This document shows, in pieces, positions 35,017 to 44,598 of a stretch of 64,000 nt of DNA. The DNA lies in the NCBI RefSeq assembly GCF_902459695.1, contig NZ_CABPRZ010000015.1, positions 1-64,000 of the forward strand, in the 5' to 3' direction. The position numbers were made by a program, and so were the translations under genes. This stretch comes from Pandoraea terrae (lineage in GTDB: Bacteria > Pseudomonadota > Gammaproteobacteria > Burkholderiales > Burkholderiaceae). Under the pieces are notes generated by a model that saw only the letters and a list, made by a program, of their open reading frames with translations, searched no databases and was not told the origin of the DNA. Every line of letters starts with the position of its first letter. The first letter of the stretch is position 1.

Positions 35017-35958
35017 ATGAGCATTCTGGTTATCGCGGAACACGACAATCAATCGATCAAGTCGGCCACGCTGAATACGGTCACGGCGGCGCTCAAGTGC
35101 ATGCCCGACGATAGCGACGTGCATGTGCTGATCGCCGGCGCCAACGCGAAGGCTGCCGCCGACGCCGCCGCGCAAATCGCCGGCGTGAAGAAGGTGGTGC
35201 TCGCAGATGCGGCGCACCTGGGCGACGGCCTAGCGGAAAACGTGGCCGCGCAAGTCGTCGCCGTCGCCGAGGGCTACACCCATATCCTCGCGCCGGCCAC
35301 GGCGTACGGCAAGAACATTGCCCCGCGCGTTGCGGCCATGCTCGACGTCGCGCAAATCTCGGACATCACCAAGGTTGACAGCGCCGACACGTTCGAGCGA
35401 CCGATCTACGCCGGTAACGCCGTCGCAACGGTGCAAAGCGGCGACCGCGTGAAGGTCATCACCGTGCGCGGCACGGGCTTCGATGCAGCGGCATCGGGGG
35501 GCGGCAATGCCACCATCGAGTCAATTCCGGCGGTGCAGGATTCGGGCCTTTCGCATTTCGTGGGTCGAGAGGTGACGAAGCTGGACCGTCCGGAGTTGAC
35601 CTCGGCCAAGATCATCGTCTCGGGCGGTCGTGGCTTGGGGTCGGGCGAGCACTACACCAAGGTGCTGGAGCCGCTGGCCGACAAGCTGAACGCGGCGCTG
35701 GGCGCATCGCGCGCGGCTGTGGATGCGGGCTACGTGCCGAACGACTATCAGGTCGGACAGACCGGCAAGATCGTCGCGCCGCAACTGTATCTCGCCGTGG
35801 GCATCTCGGGCGCGATCCAGCATCTGGCCGGCATGAAGGATTCCAAGGTGATCGTGGCGATCAACAAGGATCCGGAAGCACCGATCTTCTCGGTGGCCGA
35901 TTATGGGCTGGTGGGTGACCTGTTTGCCGCCGTGCCCGAGATTATTGCGGCGATCTGA
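35017..35958 (+). CDS. etfA: Electron transfer flavoprotein subunit alpha
   Basis: A 313-residue EtfA with AAGGAGA upstream. The FAD-binding C-terminal domain shows '[13 protein letters not shown]', '[21 protein letters not shown]' split across ~residues 230-252, and '[18 protein letters not shown]' with '[20 protein letters not shown]'. It forms the heterodimer with EtfB. Most Burkholderiales carry a housekeeping pair elsewhere, so this set within the island may be dedicated to the local acyl-CoA dehydrogenase; that is inference. Confidence 0.97.
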   Translation: MSILVIAEHDNQSIKSATLNTVTAALKCMPDDSDVHVLIAGANAKAAADAAAQIAGVKKVVLADAAHLGDGLAENVAAQVVAVAEGYTHILAPATAYGKNIAPRVAAMLDVAQISDITKVDSADTFERPIYAGNAVATVQSGDRVKVITVRGTGFDAAASGGGNATIESIPAVQDSGLSHFVGREVTKLDRPELTSAKIIVSGGRGLGSGEHYTKVLEPLADKLNAALGASRAAVDAGYVPNDYQVGQTGKIVAPQLYLAVGISGAIQHLAGMKDSKVIVAINKDPEAPIFSVADYGLVGDLFAAVPEIIAAI

Positions 35959-35993
35959 CATCGGATCGGCCCACTCGCGTTGTGAGAATTGAC

Positions 35994-36812
35994 ATGTCAA
36001 ATACTGGCGGATCGCAAAACAGGTCCTTCCTTTTCGTGCCCGGGAGTCAACCGGATCGGTTCGGCAAAGCCCTCGACAGCGGCGCGGACGCGGTCATCAT
36101 CGATCTGGAGGATGCTGTCGCGCCGGAAGCCAAGGTGGAGGCTCGTCGTGCTTTAGCGGCGTGGGTATCTCCCGAGCGACCGGTCTTGGTGCGTATCAAC
36201 GCAAAAGGCACGCCATGGTTTGCCGAGGATGCCCAATTGACCAAGCTTCGTGGCATCGCAGGGATTATTTTGCCGAAGGCCGAGGCCGCATCCGATGTCG
36301 TAGACTTGATCTCCGTCACGAGGACGAAGATACCCGTTTTCCCGTTGATCGAAACCGCACAGGGCATGTGGGACGTACTGCAGATTGCCAAAGCCCCCTT
36401 TGTCCATCAACTCATGTTCGGTACCCTGGATTTTATCGCCGACATGGGGATGGGATCGGATGCCGAGGAACTTGATACGTTCCGTGCACAGTTGGTGATG
36501 ACTTCGCGCATCGCCGGTATTCGATCGCCCATCGACGGTGTCACGCCGAGTCTCGAGGACGTGGATCGGCTGACCGCCGATGCGGCAAAAGGCAGGCGCT
36601 GGGGATTCGGCGGGAAGCTGTGCATTCACCCGAAGCAAGTGCCTGTCGTCAATCGATGCTATACGCCGACCGAGTCCGACGTTTCCTGGGCCAGGCGAGT
36701 ATTGGATGCATCGGAGAAGGCGAATGGCGCGGCGATTTCGATCGACGGGAAGATGGTCGACAGGCCGGTTGTCCTCCGTGCGCAACGCATTGTGGCGTCG
36801 GCGCGTACCTGA
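35994..36812 (+). CDS. HpcH/HpaI CitE-like CoA-ester lyase
   Basis: A 272-residue lyase from the ATG at 35994; an earlier in-frame ATG at 35982 is possible. CitE-like landmarks: 'RSFLFVPGSQPDRFGKAL', Mg2+-linked 'IIDLEDAVAPEAK', 'VRINAKGTPWF', 'FPLIETAQGM' and 'GGKLCIHPKQVPVVN'. Relatives split citramalyl-CoA, malyl-CoA or beta-methylmalyl-CoA. With the CoA transferase, hydratase and acyl-CoA dehydrogenase encoded at 39621-42849, a citramalyl-CoA lyase giving pyruvate and acetyl-CoA is the most coherent role. It lies 35 bp after etfA in the same direction. Confidence 0.87.
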   Translation: MSNTGGSQNRSFLFVPGSQPDRFGKALDSGADAVIIDLEDAVAPEAKVEARRALAAWVSPERPVLVRINAKGTPWFAEDAQLTKLRGIAGIILPKAEAASDVVDLISVTRTKIPVFPLIETAQGMWDVLQIAKAPFVHQLMFGTLDFIADMGMGSDAEELDTFRAQLVMTSRIAGIRSPIDGVTPSLEDVDRLTADAAKGRRWGFGGKLCIHPKQVPVVNRCYTPTESDVSWARRVLDASEKANGAAISIDGKMVDRPVVLRAQRIVASART

Positions 36813-37115
36813 TGCGGTTCTGAGCGTCGGCTGAAGCCGCAGGGCTTGGTCGTGCTGCGCGATGTTGCGCCCGGACCCGGTTGATTCAAGGCAGCCGCAT
36901 GTTCGGGCGTCGTATGTGCTAACGGCACATGCGACGCCACACGTTGTCTCTCGCATTCCGCTGAATTGGGGCGAGCGCCATTTGGCGAGCACCAGTTCGG
37001 TTCATTGTGGCGTGCCGGTCTGCTACCGCTCAATACGTTTACAATCAAAGGCAGCATCACCGCAGCCCGGCATTCGTGCCAACTCCGTCACGTTTGGGAT
37101 TCAGAAGGTCATTTC
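36813..37115. other. Intergenic region with a strong hairpin at 36906-36938
   Basis: No gene is seen in ~300 bp. GGCGTCGTATGTGC (36906-36919) pairs with 36925-36938 (14 bp, one G-T wobble, 5-nt loop). No T tract follows, so it could be a factor-dependent terminator or processing site after the lyase gene. The promoter for the LysR gene should lie to its right. Confidence 0.5.
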
Positions 37116-38066
37116 ATGGACGTTCGACAGCTTCGATATTTTGTCAGCATTGTCGACTACGGAAGCTTGGGCAAAGCGGCGGAAAAGCTCTTTGTGGCGC
37201 AACCGTCCCTGAGCCAGCAAATGGCGCGCCTTGAAGAGGACCTCGGTGTGTCGCTTTTGCTTCGCAGCAACCACGGAGTGACGCCCACATCCGCTGGCGA
37301 CGCGCTGTACCGCCACGCCCGTCTCGTATTGCGGCAAATGGAGCAGTTGAAGCAGGAGGTGACCAAGGGCGCCGGAGCCGAGTCGGGTACTGTTGCCGTC
37401 GGCCTGCCGACGACGATGTCGTCGGTGCTGGCCGTGCCCCTGTTCGAACGTATCCAGGCGGCGTATCCGGGGATCCGGTTGCAGCTTTTCGAGAGCATGA
37501 GCGGATATCTCAATGAGCTGCTGGCAAACGGCCGTCTTGACCTTGCTATCCTGTTTCGTGGCGCGGATTCGCCGGGCATCTCGGCGTTACCGGTCCTCAA
37601 CGAAACCCTGTACGTGTTGGGCGAGCCGGGCGGGGACGTCTCTGCGCGCTCAAAGACATGCCCACTCTCCAAACTGGCTGGCGTACGGCTGGTGGCGCCG
37701 GGTGTCTCGAATGGGTTACGTCTTCTGATGGAACGTGCGTTCTCCCGGGAAAACGTCGATCTGAACATCATTGCCGATGTCGATTCGTTACCGACCATGA
37801 TTGCCATTGCTTATTCGGGAAAGGCATGCACCATTCTCCCGGCATCTGCGGTCGCGCAATGGGATACGTCCCGGCTCCCCAGGATGCGGCGCATCATCGA
37901 GCCGACGATAGACCGTCCGGCAAGTATTTGCTGGCCAAACGGCCTGCCTGTTCATGCGGCAACGCTTGCCGTACGTCAAACGATGGTCGATATCATTGCG
38001 GAGCAGGTGGCAAAGGGCGTTTGGCAGGGCGTCACGTTGCAGGGCGATATCGGCGCGGGCGGCTGA
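37116..38066 (+). CDS. LysR-family transcriptional regulator (module e)
   Basis: A 316-residue LTTR from the ATG at 37116, with AGAAGGT upstream; the frame is open further up but lacks support. The winged HTH reads 'GSLGKAAEKLFVAQPSLSQQ' and is followed by a Nac/CatM-like effector domain. It differs from the three paralogous regulators of modules a-d. It is convergent with the MFS gene at 38137 and lies between the lyase gene and the CoA-transferase operon, the probable targets. Confidence 0.9.
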   Translation: MDVRQLRYFVSIVDYGSLGKAAEKLFVAQPSLSQQMARLEEDLGVSLLLRSNHGVTPTSAGDALYRHARLVLRQMEQLKQEVTKGAGAESGTVAVGLPTTMSSVLAVPLFERIQAAYPGIRLQLFESMSGYLNELLANGRLDLAILFRGADSPGISALPVLNETLYVLGEPGGDVSARSKTCPLSKLAGVRLVAPGVSNGLRLLMERAFSRENVDLNIIADVDSLPTMIAIAYSGKACTILPASAVAQWDTSRLPRMRRIIEPTIDRPASICWPNGLPVHAATLAVRQTMVDIIAEQVAKGVWQGVTLQGDIGAGG

Positions 38067-38136
38067 GAAGTTCTCGGCCGGTGCCGCCCGATTCGCCTAT
38101 TACCTGCGACTCGCCTGGCAACACGTGCAGCAGATC

Positions 38137-39519
38137 CTAACGCACGGCCGAGCCGACGGGCGCAGGCGTGATATCAGTCGACCCCGGCGCAATGTCTTCG
38201 AGCGCATGTCGGCTTGTCTCGACGCGTAACACCGCGATGGCGACGCATAATGCCGCGAACACGACGCTCACCATTGCAATAACCCCCGAAACCCCAAAAC
38301 GTTCGTAGAGCACCAGTGCGAGGTACGGCGTGGCGATCGAGGCCGCTCGCCCGACCGTGCCTGCCACGCCGGTGCCACGCAGCCGCACTTCTGTCGGGAA
38401 CAACTCCGGGATGTACCCGAACAGGCCAAGCGTCGTAATCGTATAGATCGCCGTGACGAGGCAGAAACCGACGAAGATGATCGCGGTAGTGTCGCGAAGC
38501 GAGACATAGATCCAGCCCAGCACGATACTCACCACCGCAGCCAGTACGATGCCTTTGGCACGGCCGATGCGGTCTGCGATGAAATATCCGACGAGCCCGC
38601 CGACGGGCGATCCGATCGACATCAGGAGCACGAAACCCAGTGATTTCACGATCGACAGGCCTTCTGCCACGAAGAAGGTGGGCAGCCAGGCGATGAACCC
38701 GTACAGCCCGATATTGACGGCGACCGAGGTGAGAGCGGCGACGCACGTGCGACCGCGCATGCCCGGAGCGAACAGCGCTTGGAATGAGGTTTTGCCGACG
38801 TTAAGATCGACCGTGCGCTGAACCGGCGGCAACTTTCCGACCTGGTCTTCCACCTCGCGTTCGATGGCCGCGAGCGTGGCTTCCGCTTCATCGAGCTTGC
38901 CGATCGATTCCAGCCAACGCGGCGATTCCGGCATCCTGTGTCGAAGAAACCAGACGACGATCGCCCCCACGCCCGCGACAGCGAACATGTAGCGCCAGCC
39001 AAGATGAGGGATGATCCAGTAGCCGGCCGCAAGCGCGACGAACAAACCGCTGTTGATGATGATGGCCAGCAGCGAAACCCAACGTCCCCGCGTCGCCGGG
39101 GGCACGAATTCGGCGAGCGTTCCGGCGGCAACGACGAGTTCGGCGCCCAGCCCGACGCCCATGATGAAACGCAAGGCAATGAGCCATTCGATGGTTGGCG
39201 CAAAACAGGCTGCAATTGAAGCAAGCCCGAAAATGGCCAGGTTGAGCTGATACGAGTAGCGCCGACCGAGTTTGTCGCCGACATAGCCGGCGGCGAAGGC
39301 ACCGATCATCATCCCGACAAACGTTGAGGAAACGAACATCGCGCCATGGCGCAAATCGGTAAATCCCTCCTTGACCATGGCCGCAACCGCGCCATTGGCG
39401 AGGTATATATCAAACGCGTCCAGGAACGCGCCACCGGCGATGAGTCCGAGAATTTTCCAGTGAAAGCGTGAAATGGGTAGGCGGTCCAGGCGACCGGCTG
39501 CATTGACTGTGCGTGACAT
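38137..39519 (-). CDS. MFS transporter (sugar/aromatic-acid:H+ symporter type)
   Basis: A 460-residue 12-helix carrier from the ATG at 39519, preceded by AGGAGA. MFS motifs: 'FLDAFDIYLANGAVAAMV' in helix 1, 'GYVGDKLGRRYSYQLN' in the 2-3 loop and 'LRFIMGVGLGAELVVAAG' in helix 4. It is the last gene of the hydratase / acyl-CoA dehydrogenase / CoA-transferase operon (gap ~100 bp) and presumably imports the organic acid that is activated by the CoA transferase. Confidence 0.92.
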   Translation of the reverse strand: MSRTVNAAGRLDRLPISRFHWKILGLIAGGAFLDAFDIYLANGAVAAMVKEGFTDLRHGAMFVSSTFVGMMIGAFAAGYVGDKLGRRYSYQLNLAIFGLASIAACFAPTIEWLIALRFIMGVGLGAELVVAAGTLAEFVPPATRGRWVSLLAIIINSGLFVALAAGYWIIPHLGWRYMFAVAGVGAIVVWFLRHRMPESPRWLESIGKLDEAEATLAAIEREVEDQVGKLPPVQRTVDLNVGKTSFQALFAPGMRGRTCVAALTSVAVNIGLYGFIAWLPTFFVAEGLSIVKSLGFVLLMSIGSPVGGLVGYFIADRIGRAKGIVLAAVVSIVLGWIYVSLRDTTAIIFVGFCLVTAIYTITTLGLFGYIPELFPTEVRLRGTGVAGTVGRAASIATPYLALVLYERFGVSGVIAMVSVVFAALCVAIAVLRVETSRHALEDIAPGSTDITPAPVGSAVR

Positions 39520-39620
39520 GTTTGTCTCCTGTATTGCATTGACTTGTGCAGTGCGCGACGAGCGGGGAGCTTCGTTTATCGGGCGAAGTCTCCCCAAGAG
39601 GGTTGCTACATCGGGTTGGG

Positions 39621-40799
39621 TCAAATCGCGCCGGATCCGTGCATCTCCGCGATCCGGGATTCACTGAACCCCAGTTCGCGCAGAATGGCATTGGTGTGTT
39701 GGCCGAGCGCCGGTACGGCGCCCATGAGCGCGTCATCGCTTGGTGCGACGCCGGGCGGATAGAGTGCCGGTATTTCTCCAGCGGGAGATTGAACTGTCGT
39801 CCATCGCTTGCGCGCCGACAGTTGTTCGTGGTTCCACACGGCCTGCATGTCATTCATGTGGGCGTTGGCAATACTCGCCTCTTCGAGACGTTCAATCACC
39901 TGTGCTGCGGTCATGCCGGCGAACGCTTCCAGAATGAGGCGGGTGAGTGCCTCGCGGTGTTCTACCCGCAAGCTGTTCGAACAGAATCGTTCGTCCGAGT
40001 GCAGTTGCGGCTGCCGGATGACCGTTTCGCAGAAGTTCTTCCACTCACGTTCGTTCTGCAAGCCCAACATGACCGTTTCCCCGTCGCCGGCCTTGAACGG
40101 GCCATAGGGAAAGATGGTCGCGTGCGACGCGCCGGTTTGACGCGGCGCCGACTGACCGTCGATCGCGTAGTAGAGCGGATAGCTCATCCATTCGACCATG
40201 CTCTCCAGCATCGAGACGTCGATGTGCTTGCCTTTCCCCGTGCGGCTTCGCTCAAGAAGCGCCGCGAGGATGTTTGTATATCCATACATCCCGGCGGCGA
40301 TATCCGCGATTGAACAACCGGCCTTGGCAGGCTGGTTTTCGGACCCGGTGATACTCAGGAATCCGGATTCGCTCTGGATGAGCAGGTCGTACGCCTTTTT
40401 GTCCCGGAACGGTCCGTCGAGGCCATATCCGGAGATATCGCAAACAATCAGGCGGGGATATCGAGCGCTCAGCGCGTCGTAGTCGAGTCCGAGGCGCTGG
40501 GTTGCCCCGGGCGCGAGGTTCTGGACGAAAACGTCGGCATCCGCGAGCAGCTTGTGGACGACGTCGATCGCCAAAGATTGCTTCACGTCGAGCGTGACGC
40601 TTTCCTTGGAACGATTTGTCCAGACAAAATGGGATGCCAGGCCGGAAACACGCTCATCGTAGTTGCGCGCGAAATCACCGGTCCCTGGGCGTTCGATCTT
40701 GATGACGCGTGCTCCGAGGTCGGCGAGTTGCCGAGTACAGAACGGCGCGGCAATCGCGTGCTCAAACGTGACGACTTTGATGCCTTCCAATGGGCGCAT
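39621..40799 (-). CDS. Class III (CaiB/BaiF) CoA transferase
   Basis: A 392-residue protein from the ATG at 40799, with GAGGG upstream; the open frame further upstream falls in the neighbouring gene. Family signatures: 'PLEGIKVVTFEHAIAAPFCTRQLADLGARVIKIERP' across residues 3-38, 'FVQNLAPGATQRLGLDY', and 'KKAYDLLIQSESG' with the catalytic Asp D138 that forms an enzyme-CoA anhydride. It likely moves CoA from succinyl-CoA or acetyl-CoA to a C5 dicarboxylate such as itaconate, mesaconate or methylsuccinate. It lies 14 bp after the acyl-CoA dehydrogenase gene. Confidence 0.92.
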   Translation of the reverse strand: MRPLEGIKVVTFEHAIAAPFCTRQLADLGARVIKIERPGTGDFARNYDERVSGLASHFVWTNRSKESVTLDVKQSLAIDVVHKLLADADVFVQNLAPGATQRLGLDYDALSARYPRLIVCDISGYGLDGPFRDKKAYDLLIQSESGFLSITGSENQPAKAGCSIADIAAGMYGYTNILAALLERSRTGKGKHIDVSMLESMVEWMSYPLYYAIDGQSAPRQTGASHATIFPYGPFKAGDGETVMLGLQNEREWKNFCETVIRQPQLHSDERFCSNSLRVEHREALTRLILEAFAGMTAAQVIERLEEASIANAHMNDMQAVWNHEQLSARKRWTTVQSPAGEIPALYPPGVAPSDDALMGAVPALGQHTNAILRELGFSESRIAEMHGSGAI

Positions 40800-40813
40800 G
40801 ATGGGGCCCTCGC

Positions 40814-41977
40814 TTAGAACGAACGAGGCAGGCCGAGAATGTGCTCGGCGACGTACGACAGGATCAGATTCGTCGAAATGGGCGCGACCTGGTAAAGACG
40901 CGTTTCCCGGAACTTGCGCTCGACGTCGTACTCGGATGCGAAGCCGAAGCCGCCGTGGAACTGGAGGCACGCATTGGCCGCTTCCCACGAAGCATCTGCC
41001 GCGAGCAGCTTGGCCATGTTCGCTTGAGCGCCACAGTGCTGGTGCGCGTCAAACAATTCGCACGCCTTGTAGCGCATGAGACTGGCAGCTTCCACGTTGA
41101 CGAGCGCACGTGCAATCGGAAACTGAACGCCCTGGTTTTGCCCGATCGGGCGACCGAACACGATGCGATCCTTGACGTACTGGGACACCTTGTCGATGAA
41201 CCAGTAGCCGTCACCGATACACTCGGCCGCGATGAGCGTTCGTTCTGCATTGAGCCCATCGAGAATGTACTTGAATCCTTTGCCTTCTTCACCGATCAGG
41301 TTTTCGGCGGGAATTTCGAGATTGTCGAAGAACAACTCGTTTGTCTCGTGGTTCACCATGTTCGGAATCGGGCGAACCGACATGCCGTTCCCGACGGCCT
41401 CGCGCAGGTCAACGAGGAAAATCGACATGCCTTCGCGCTTTTTCTTCACATCGGCGAGCGGCGTGGTGCGAGCGAGCAGAATCATCAAGTCGGAATGCTG
41501 AATCCGGGAGATCCAGACCTTCTGTCCGTTGATGACGTAGCGGTCGCCTTTGCGTTCTGCCGTCGTTTTGATCTTGGTCGTGTCGGTGCCGGTCGTCGGC
41601 TCGGTCACGCCCATCGATTGAAGGCGCAATTCGCCCGTGGCAATTTTGGGCAGATAGCGTTGTTTCTGTTCGGTGGATCCGTGACGTAGCAGGGTACCCA
41701 TGTTGTACATCTGCCCATGGCATGCGCCGGAGTTGCCGCCGGAGCGGTTGATCTCTTCCATGATGACGGATGCTTCGGTCAGGCCCAGTCCCGAACCACC
41801 GTATTCCTGGGGAATGAGCGCAGCCAGCCACCCCGCCTTGGTCAGAGCCTCGACAAAGGCTTCCGGATAGGTCCGTTCGTCGTCGATCTTTCGGAAGTAC
41901 TCTGCGGGAAACTGTTGGCACAGATCGCGGACGGCGTCACGAATATCCTGATACGGATCGGCTGAGGTATTGATCAT
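40814..41977 (-). CDS. Acyl-CoA dehydrogenase
   Basis: A 387-residue FAD enzyme. It shows 'LRLQSMGVTEPTTGTDTTKI', 'VINGQKVWISRIQHSDLMILLART', 'DRIVFGRPIGQNQGVQFPIA' and 'FHGGFGFASEYDVERKFRETRLYQVAPIS' across residues ~343-372. It oxidises an acyl-CoA at the alpha-beta bond and hands electrons to ETF, whose genes lie 5 kb away. In this operon a methylsuccinyl-CoA to mesaconyl-CoA step is possible. An acyl-CoA dehydrogenase also occurs in known itaconate operons of Pseudomonas. Confidence 0.93.
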   Translation of the reverse strand: MINTSADPYQDIRDAVRDLCQQFPAEYFRKIDDERTYPEAFVEALTKAGWLAALIPQEYGGSGLGLTEASVIMEEINRSGGNSGACHGQMYNMGTLLRHGSTEQKQRYLPKIATGELRLQSMGVTEPTTGTDTTKIKTTAERKGDRYVINGQKVWISRIQHSDLMILLARTTPLADVKKKREGMSIFLVDLREAVGNGMSVRPIPNMVNHETNELFFDNLEIPAENLIGEEGKGFKYILDGLNAERTLIAAECIGDGYWFIDKVSQYVKDRIVFGRPIGQNQGVQFPIARALVNVEAASLMRYKACELFDAHQHCGAQANMAKLLAADASWEAANACLQFHGGFGFASEYDVERKFRETRLYQVAPISTNLILSYVAEHILGLPRSF

Positions 41978-42006
41978 GATTGACTTGTCTTCCTGACAAT
42001 GATGGA

Positions 42007-42849
42007 TTAGGCGAGCGTGGCAAGGGCGGACATGGTGAGCCAGCCTTCATGGTCCCTGGACCAAAGCTCGACACTTTTGCCGTCCGGTGAAGGGCGTGCG
42101 CAGAGATATAGCGTGTTGCCCATGAAACTTGGCCGGACGGCTTTGAACGAGAAGTCCAGCACCGTGGCTTGTGGCGCAAACCTGCGGAGCAGGTCAATGA
42201 GCAGCGTCGCAATCAGGGGACCGTGAACGACGAGATTCGGGTAACCCTCCACCTCGACCGCGTAGGGTTTGTCGTAATGAATTCGATGACCGATGAACGC
42301 CAGCGCCGAGTAGCGAAAGAGGAGGACTTCGTCAGGCGTAATCGCTCTGTGCCAAAGCTCGTCCGTACGCGCCGCCGTCGGCGAGGGTGTCGCCGCGCCC
42401 GGAATCGCCGGCTCGCGATAGACGATGTCTTGCTCCTCCTCGATCGCCAGTGCATCCGCGTTAAAGATTTGATGCTTGACCGTCACGAATGCGAGCTTGC
42501 CGCTTCGGCCTTCTTTTTCGCTGACGTCAAGGATGCGCGATTCGCGCGTAATGGCTGCGCCGATCTTCAGTGGGCAGAGGAAGCGCAATCTTCCGCCGGC
42601 CCACATGCGTCGAGGCAGTCCAAGGTCCGGCAGAAATCCGCCTTTTTCCGGATGCCCGTCGGTGGCGATTTTCGATTGGCGGACGGTCGGCCTGAAGAAA
42701 ATCCAATGCCACAAATGGGGAAGGGGATCCCCTGTTCCAGGGGCTTCGGCGTAGTCGAGGGTTGCATTGAGTGCAGCGACTGAGGTGAGTGCGACAACGT
42801 CGGCTGCGCTTTCCGCCCGGTCGTTCGGCGCGGAGGAATGAGGATTCAT
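42007..42849 (-). CDS. HTD2/MaoC-like acyl-CoA hydratase (mesaconyl-C4/itaconyl-CoA hydratase type)
   Basis: A 280-residue double-hotdog protein. The N-terminal half has 'LPHLWHWIFFRPTVRQSKIA' and 'PRRMWAGGRLRFLCPLKIGA'. The C-terminal half carries the hydratase motif 'FRYSALAFIGHRIHYDKPYA' with 'NLVVHGPLIATLLIDLLRR'. These match 3-methylfumaryl-CoA / itaconyl-CoA hydratases and HTD2-type dehydratases. It is the first gene of the operon, ~30 bp before the acyl-CoA dehydrogenase gene. The product would be citramalyl-CoA, the expected substrate of the CitE-like lyase at 35994. Confidence 0.85.
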   Translation of the reverse strand: MNPHSSAPNDRAESAADVVALTSVAALNATLDYAEAPGTGDPLPHLWHWIFFRPTVRQSKIATDGHPEKGGFLPDLGLPRRMWAGGRLRFLCPLKIGAAITRESRILDVSEKEGRSGKLAFVTVKHQIFNADALAIEEEQDIVYREPAIPGAATPSPTAARTDELWHRAITPDEVLLFRYSALAFIGHRIHYDKPYAVEVEGYPNLVVHGPLIATLLIDLLRRFAPQATVLDFSFKAVRPSFMGNTLYLCARPSPDGKSVELWSRDHEGWLTMSALATLA

Positions 42850-42961
42850 CGTCGTCTCCGTCGTTGGCCGAAGCCAACAGATATTTTTCCTGTACGGGGA
42901 CTTTATTTGAAGGCGACGGTCGACGGAAATACGAGTTTCATGTGCCGGTCATAGGGCAATC

Positions 42962-43948
42962 CTATTCCGGTAGCGCTTCGTCAAGATTGACGGAACGCTT
43001 TGTGTAAGGTGGTTCACTCTCGTTGGCAAGCCATCGCGCCGTTGTCCATTTTCCGCTTCGGACGGCTTCGTTCATGACCGCGACGAGGATATCGACCACG
43101 CAAGCCACGGCGGCGGCAACCCGGCGGGTATTGGGCAGCGCAAGGACGATTTTGCGCTGCAGGCCTTCGTCCGACAGTGGGGCGGCGCTCAGGAGTCCGC
43201 GGGCCACGTCGTCGACAATCGCGATGCTTGGCAGGATCGTGACGCCCAAGCCTCCCAGCACCAGTCCTTTCTGCACGCTCATGGCGTTGGTTTCCGCCAC
43301 GATGGACATGTCGATGCCAGCCGCGGCGCATGCTTGTTCCACGAGGCTGCGAATGCCATGAGGCGAATTGGGGAGAATCAGCGGTCCGTCGGTCACCTGT
43401 TTGAGCGGCAACGGCGAATCTGCCCGGAAGCCGGCTTCCGGACGCCCGACGACCCACAGCTTTTCTTCAAGAAGGGGTTGCACTCGCATGGTCGGGGAGG
43501 GCTTCGGGTCGTACAAAAGGGCGGCGTCAACCTCGCCCAACTCGAGCCAGTTCTGAAGGTGGCCGGTATATCCCATTGACAGGCGGAGTCTGACTGCGGG
43601 ATGCGCGCTGGCCACGGCGGCGACCAATTCGCTCGCCAGCAAGTCGCACGTGCTCGGAAGCAATCCGATGGTGACCACGCCTGAAACGCCCTCGGCGGGT
43701 TGAATCTCCGAGCGGGCACGATCGAGCTCAGCCAGCGCTCGGCGCGCGTACTCGACGAATATCTCACCGGCTTCAGTCAGCTTCATTCCGTAGCGGCCTC
43801 GGGAAAACAACTCCGTACCGACGTCCTCCTCAAGCAGGGCAAGCTGCCTGGAAACGGCCGGCTGGACGATATGCAGCAGCGTGGCCGCCTTGGTCACGCT
43901 GCCGGTTTCGGCAATCGTCAATAACGCTCTGAGCTGCTTGATGTCCAC
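42962..43948 (-). CDS. LysR-family transcriptional regulator (between modules e and f)
   Basis: A 328-residue LTTR ('MDIKQLRALLTIAETGSVTK', HTH 'AATLLHIVQPAVSRQLALLE') with a Nac-like effector domain. It is divergent from the ThDP decarboxylase operon at 44062 and 112 bp upstream of the hydratase operon on its own strand, so it could control either. The C-terminus is ~25 residues longer than usual. Confidence 0.9.
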   Translation of the reverse strand: MDIKQLRALLTIAETGSVTKAATLLHIVQPAVSRQLALLEEDVGTELFSRGRYGMKLTEAGEIFVEYARRALAELDRARSEIQPAEGVSGVVTIGLLPSTCDLLASELVAAVASAHPAVRLRLSMGYTGHLQNWLELGEVDAALLYDPKPSPTMRVQPLLEEKLWVVGRPEAGFRADSPLPLKQVTDGPLILPNSPHGIRSLVEQACAAAGIDMSIVAETNAMSVQKGLVLGGLGVTILPSIAIVDDVARGLLSAAPLSDEGLQRKIVLALPNTRRVAAAVACVVDILVAVMNEAVRSGKWTTARWLANESEPPYTKRSVNLDEALPE

Positions 43949-44061
43949 GTTTACCCCTACTGATGCCGTTTCTGCATAGAGAAATCAAAATATTCTATTT
44001 CTTGTCGCATTAAATCACAAACTAAGATTCCTGAATTCACCTTGTCTTTGGAGAGACACAA

Positions 44062-44598
44062 ATGAGCACACCAGCGGCGCAGGCGCCCGCGTGGCAGCAA
44101 GCCATCTACGACGTTCTGAAAGTCGGGGACGTCAAGCAAGTTGCGTACGTTCCCGACGCGGGGCATTCCCATGTGATTCGCAGCGTTATCGCTGACCCGG
44201 ATATCCAGGACGTTGTCCTGACGACCGAGGAAGAGGGAGTCGCGGTGACCAGCGGCGCCTGGCTGGGTGGGCAGCGAGCGGTTCTGTTGATGCAGAGCAG
44301 CGGGGTCGGCAACTGCGTGAACATGTTTTCGCTGCTCCAGAGCTGCCGGTTGCCGTTTTTCACGCTTGTCACCATGCGCGGTGAGTACGCCGAGTTCAAC
44401 CCGTGGCAGGGCCCGATGGGCAAGCAAACGCAGGCAGCACTCGAGTTGATGGGAATCACGGTATTGCGTGCCGACGATCCGGATCAGGTCGGCGAGATCG
44501 TGAGCGCAGGTTTCGACGCCGCATTCGAGGCAGGCGAGCAGGTTGCGGTCTTGCTGTCGCAGAGCCTCATCGGCCGTAAAAAATGGGAGAGAAAGTAA
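44062..44598 (+). CDS. ThDP-dependent 2-oxoacid decarboxylase, alpha subunit (sulfopyruvate/phosphonopyruvate decarboxylase-like)
   Basis: A 178-residue protein corresponding to the N-terminal (PYR) domain of ThDP enzymes, split as in the ComD subunit of sulfopyruvate decarboxylase. The ThDP-activating glutamate lies in 'VVLTTEEEGVAVTSGAWLGG', followed by 'RAVLLMQSSGVGNCVNMFSL'. Its stop overlaps the beta-subunit start (TAATG). The pair decarboxylates a 3-substituted pyruvate to an aldehyde. An aldehyde dehydrogenase encoded downstream would oxidise the product. Confidence 0.87.
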   Translation: MSTPAAQAPAWQQAIYDVLKVGDVKQVAYVPDAGHSHVIRSVIADPDIQDVVLTTEEEGVAVTSGAWLGGQRAVLLMQSSGVGNCVNMFSLLQSCRLPFFTLVTMRGEYAEFNPWQGPMGKQTQAALELMGITVLRADDPDQVGEIVSAGFDAAFEAGEQVAVLLSQSLIGRKKWERK

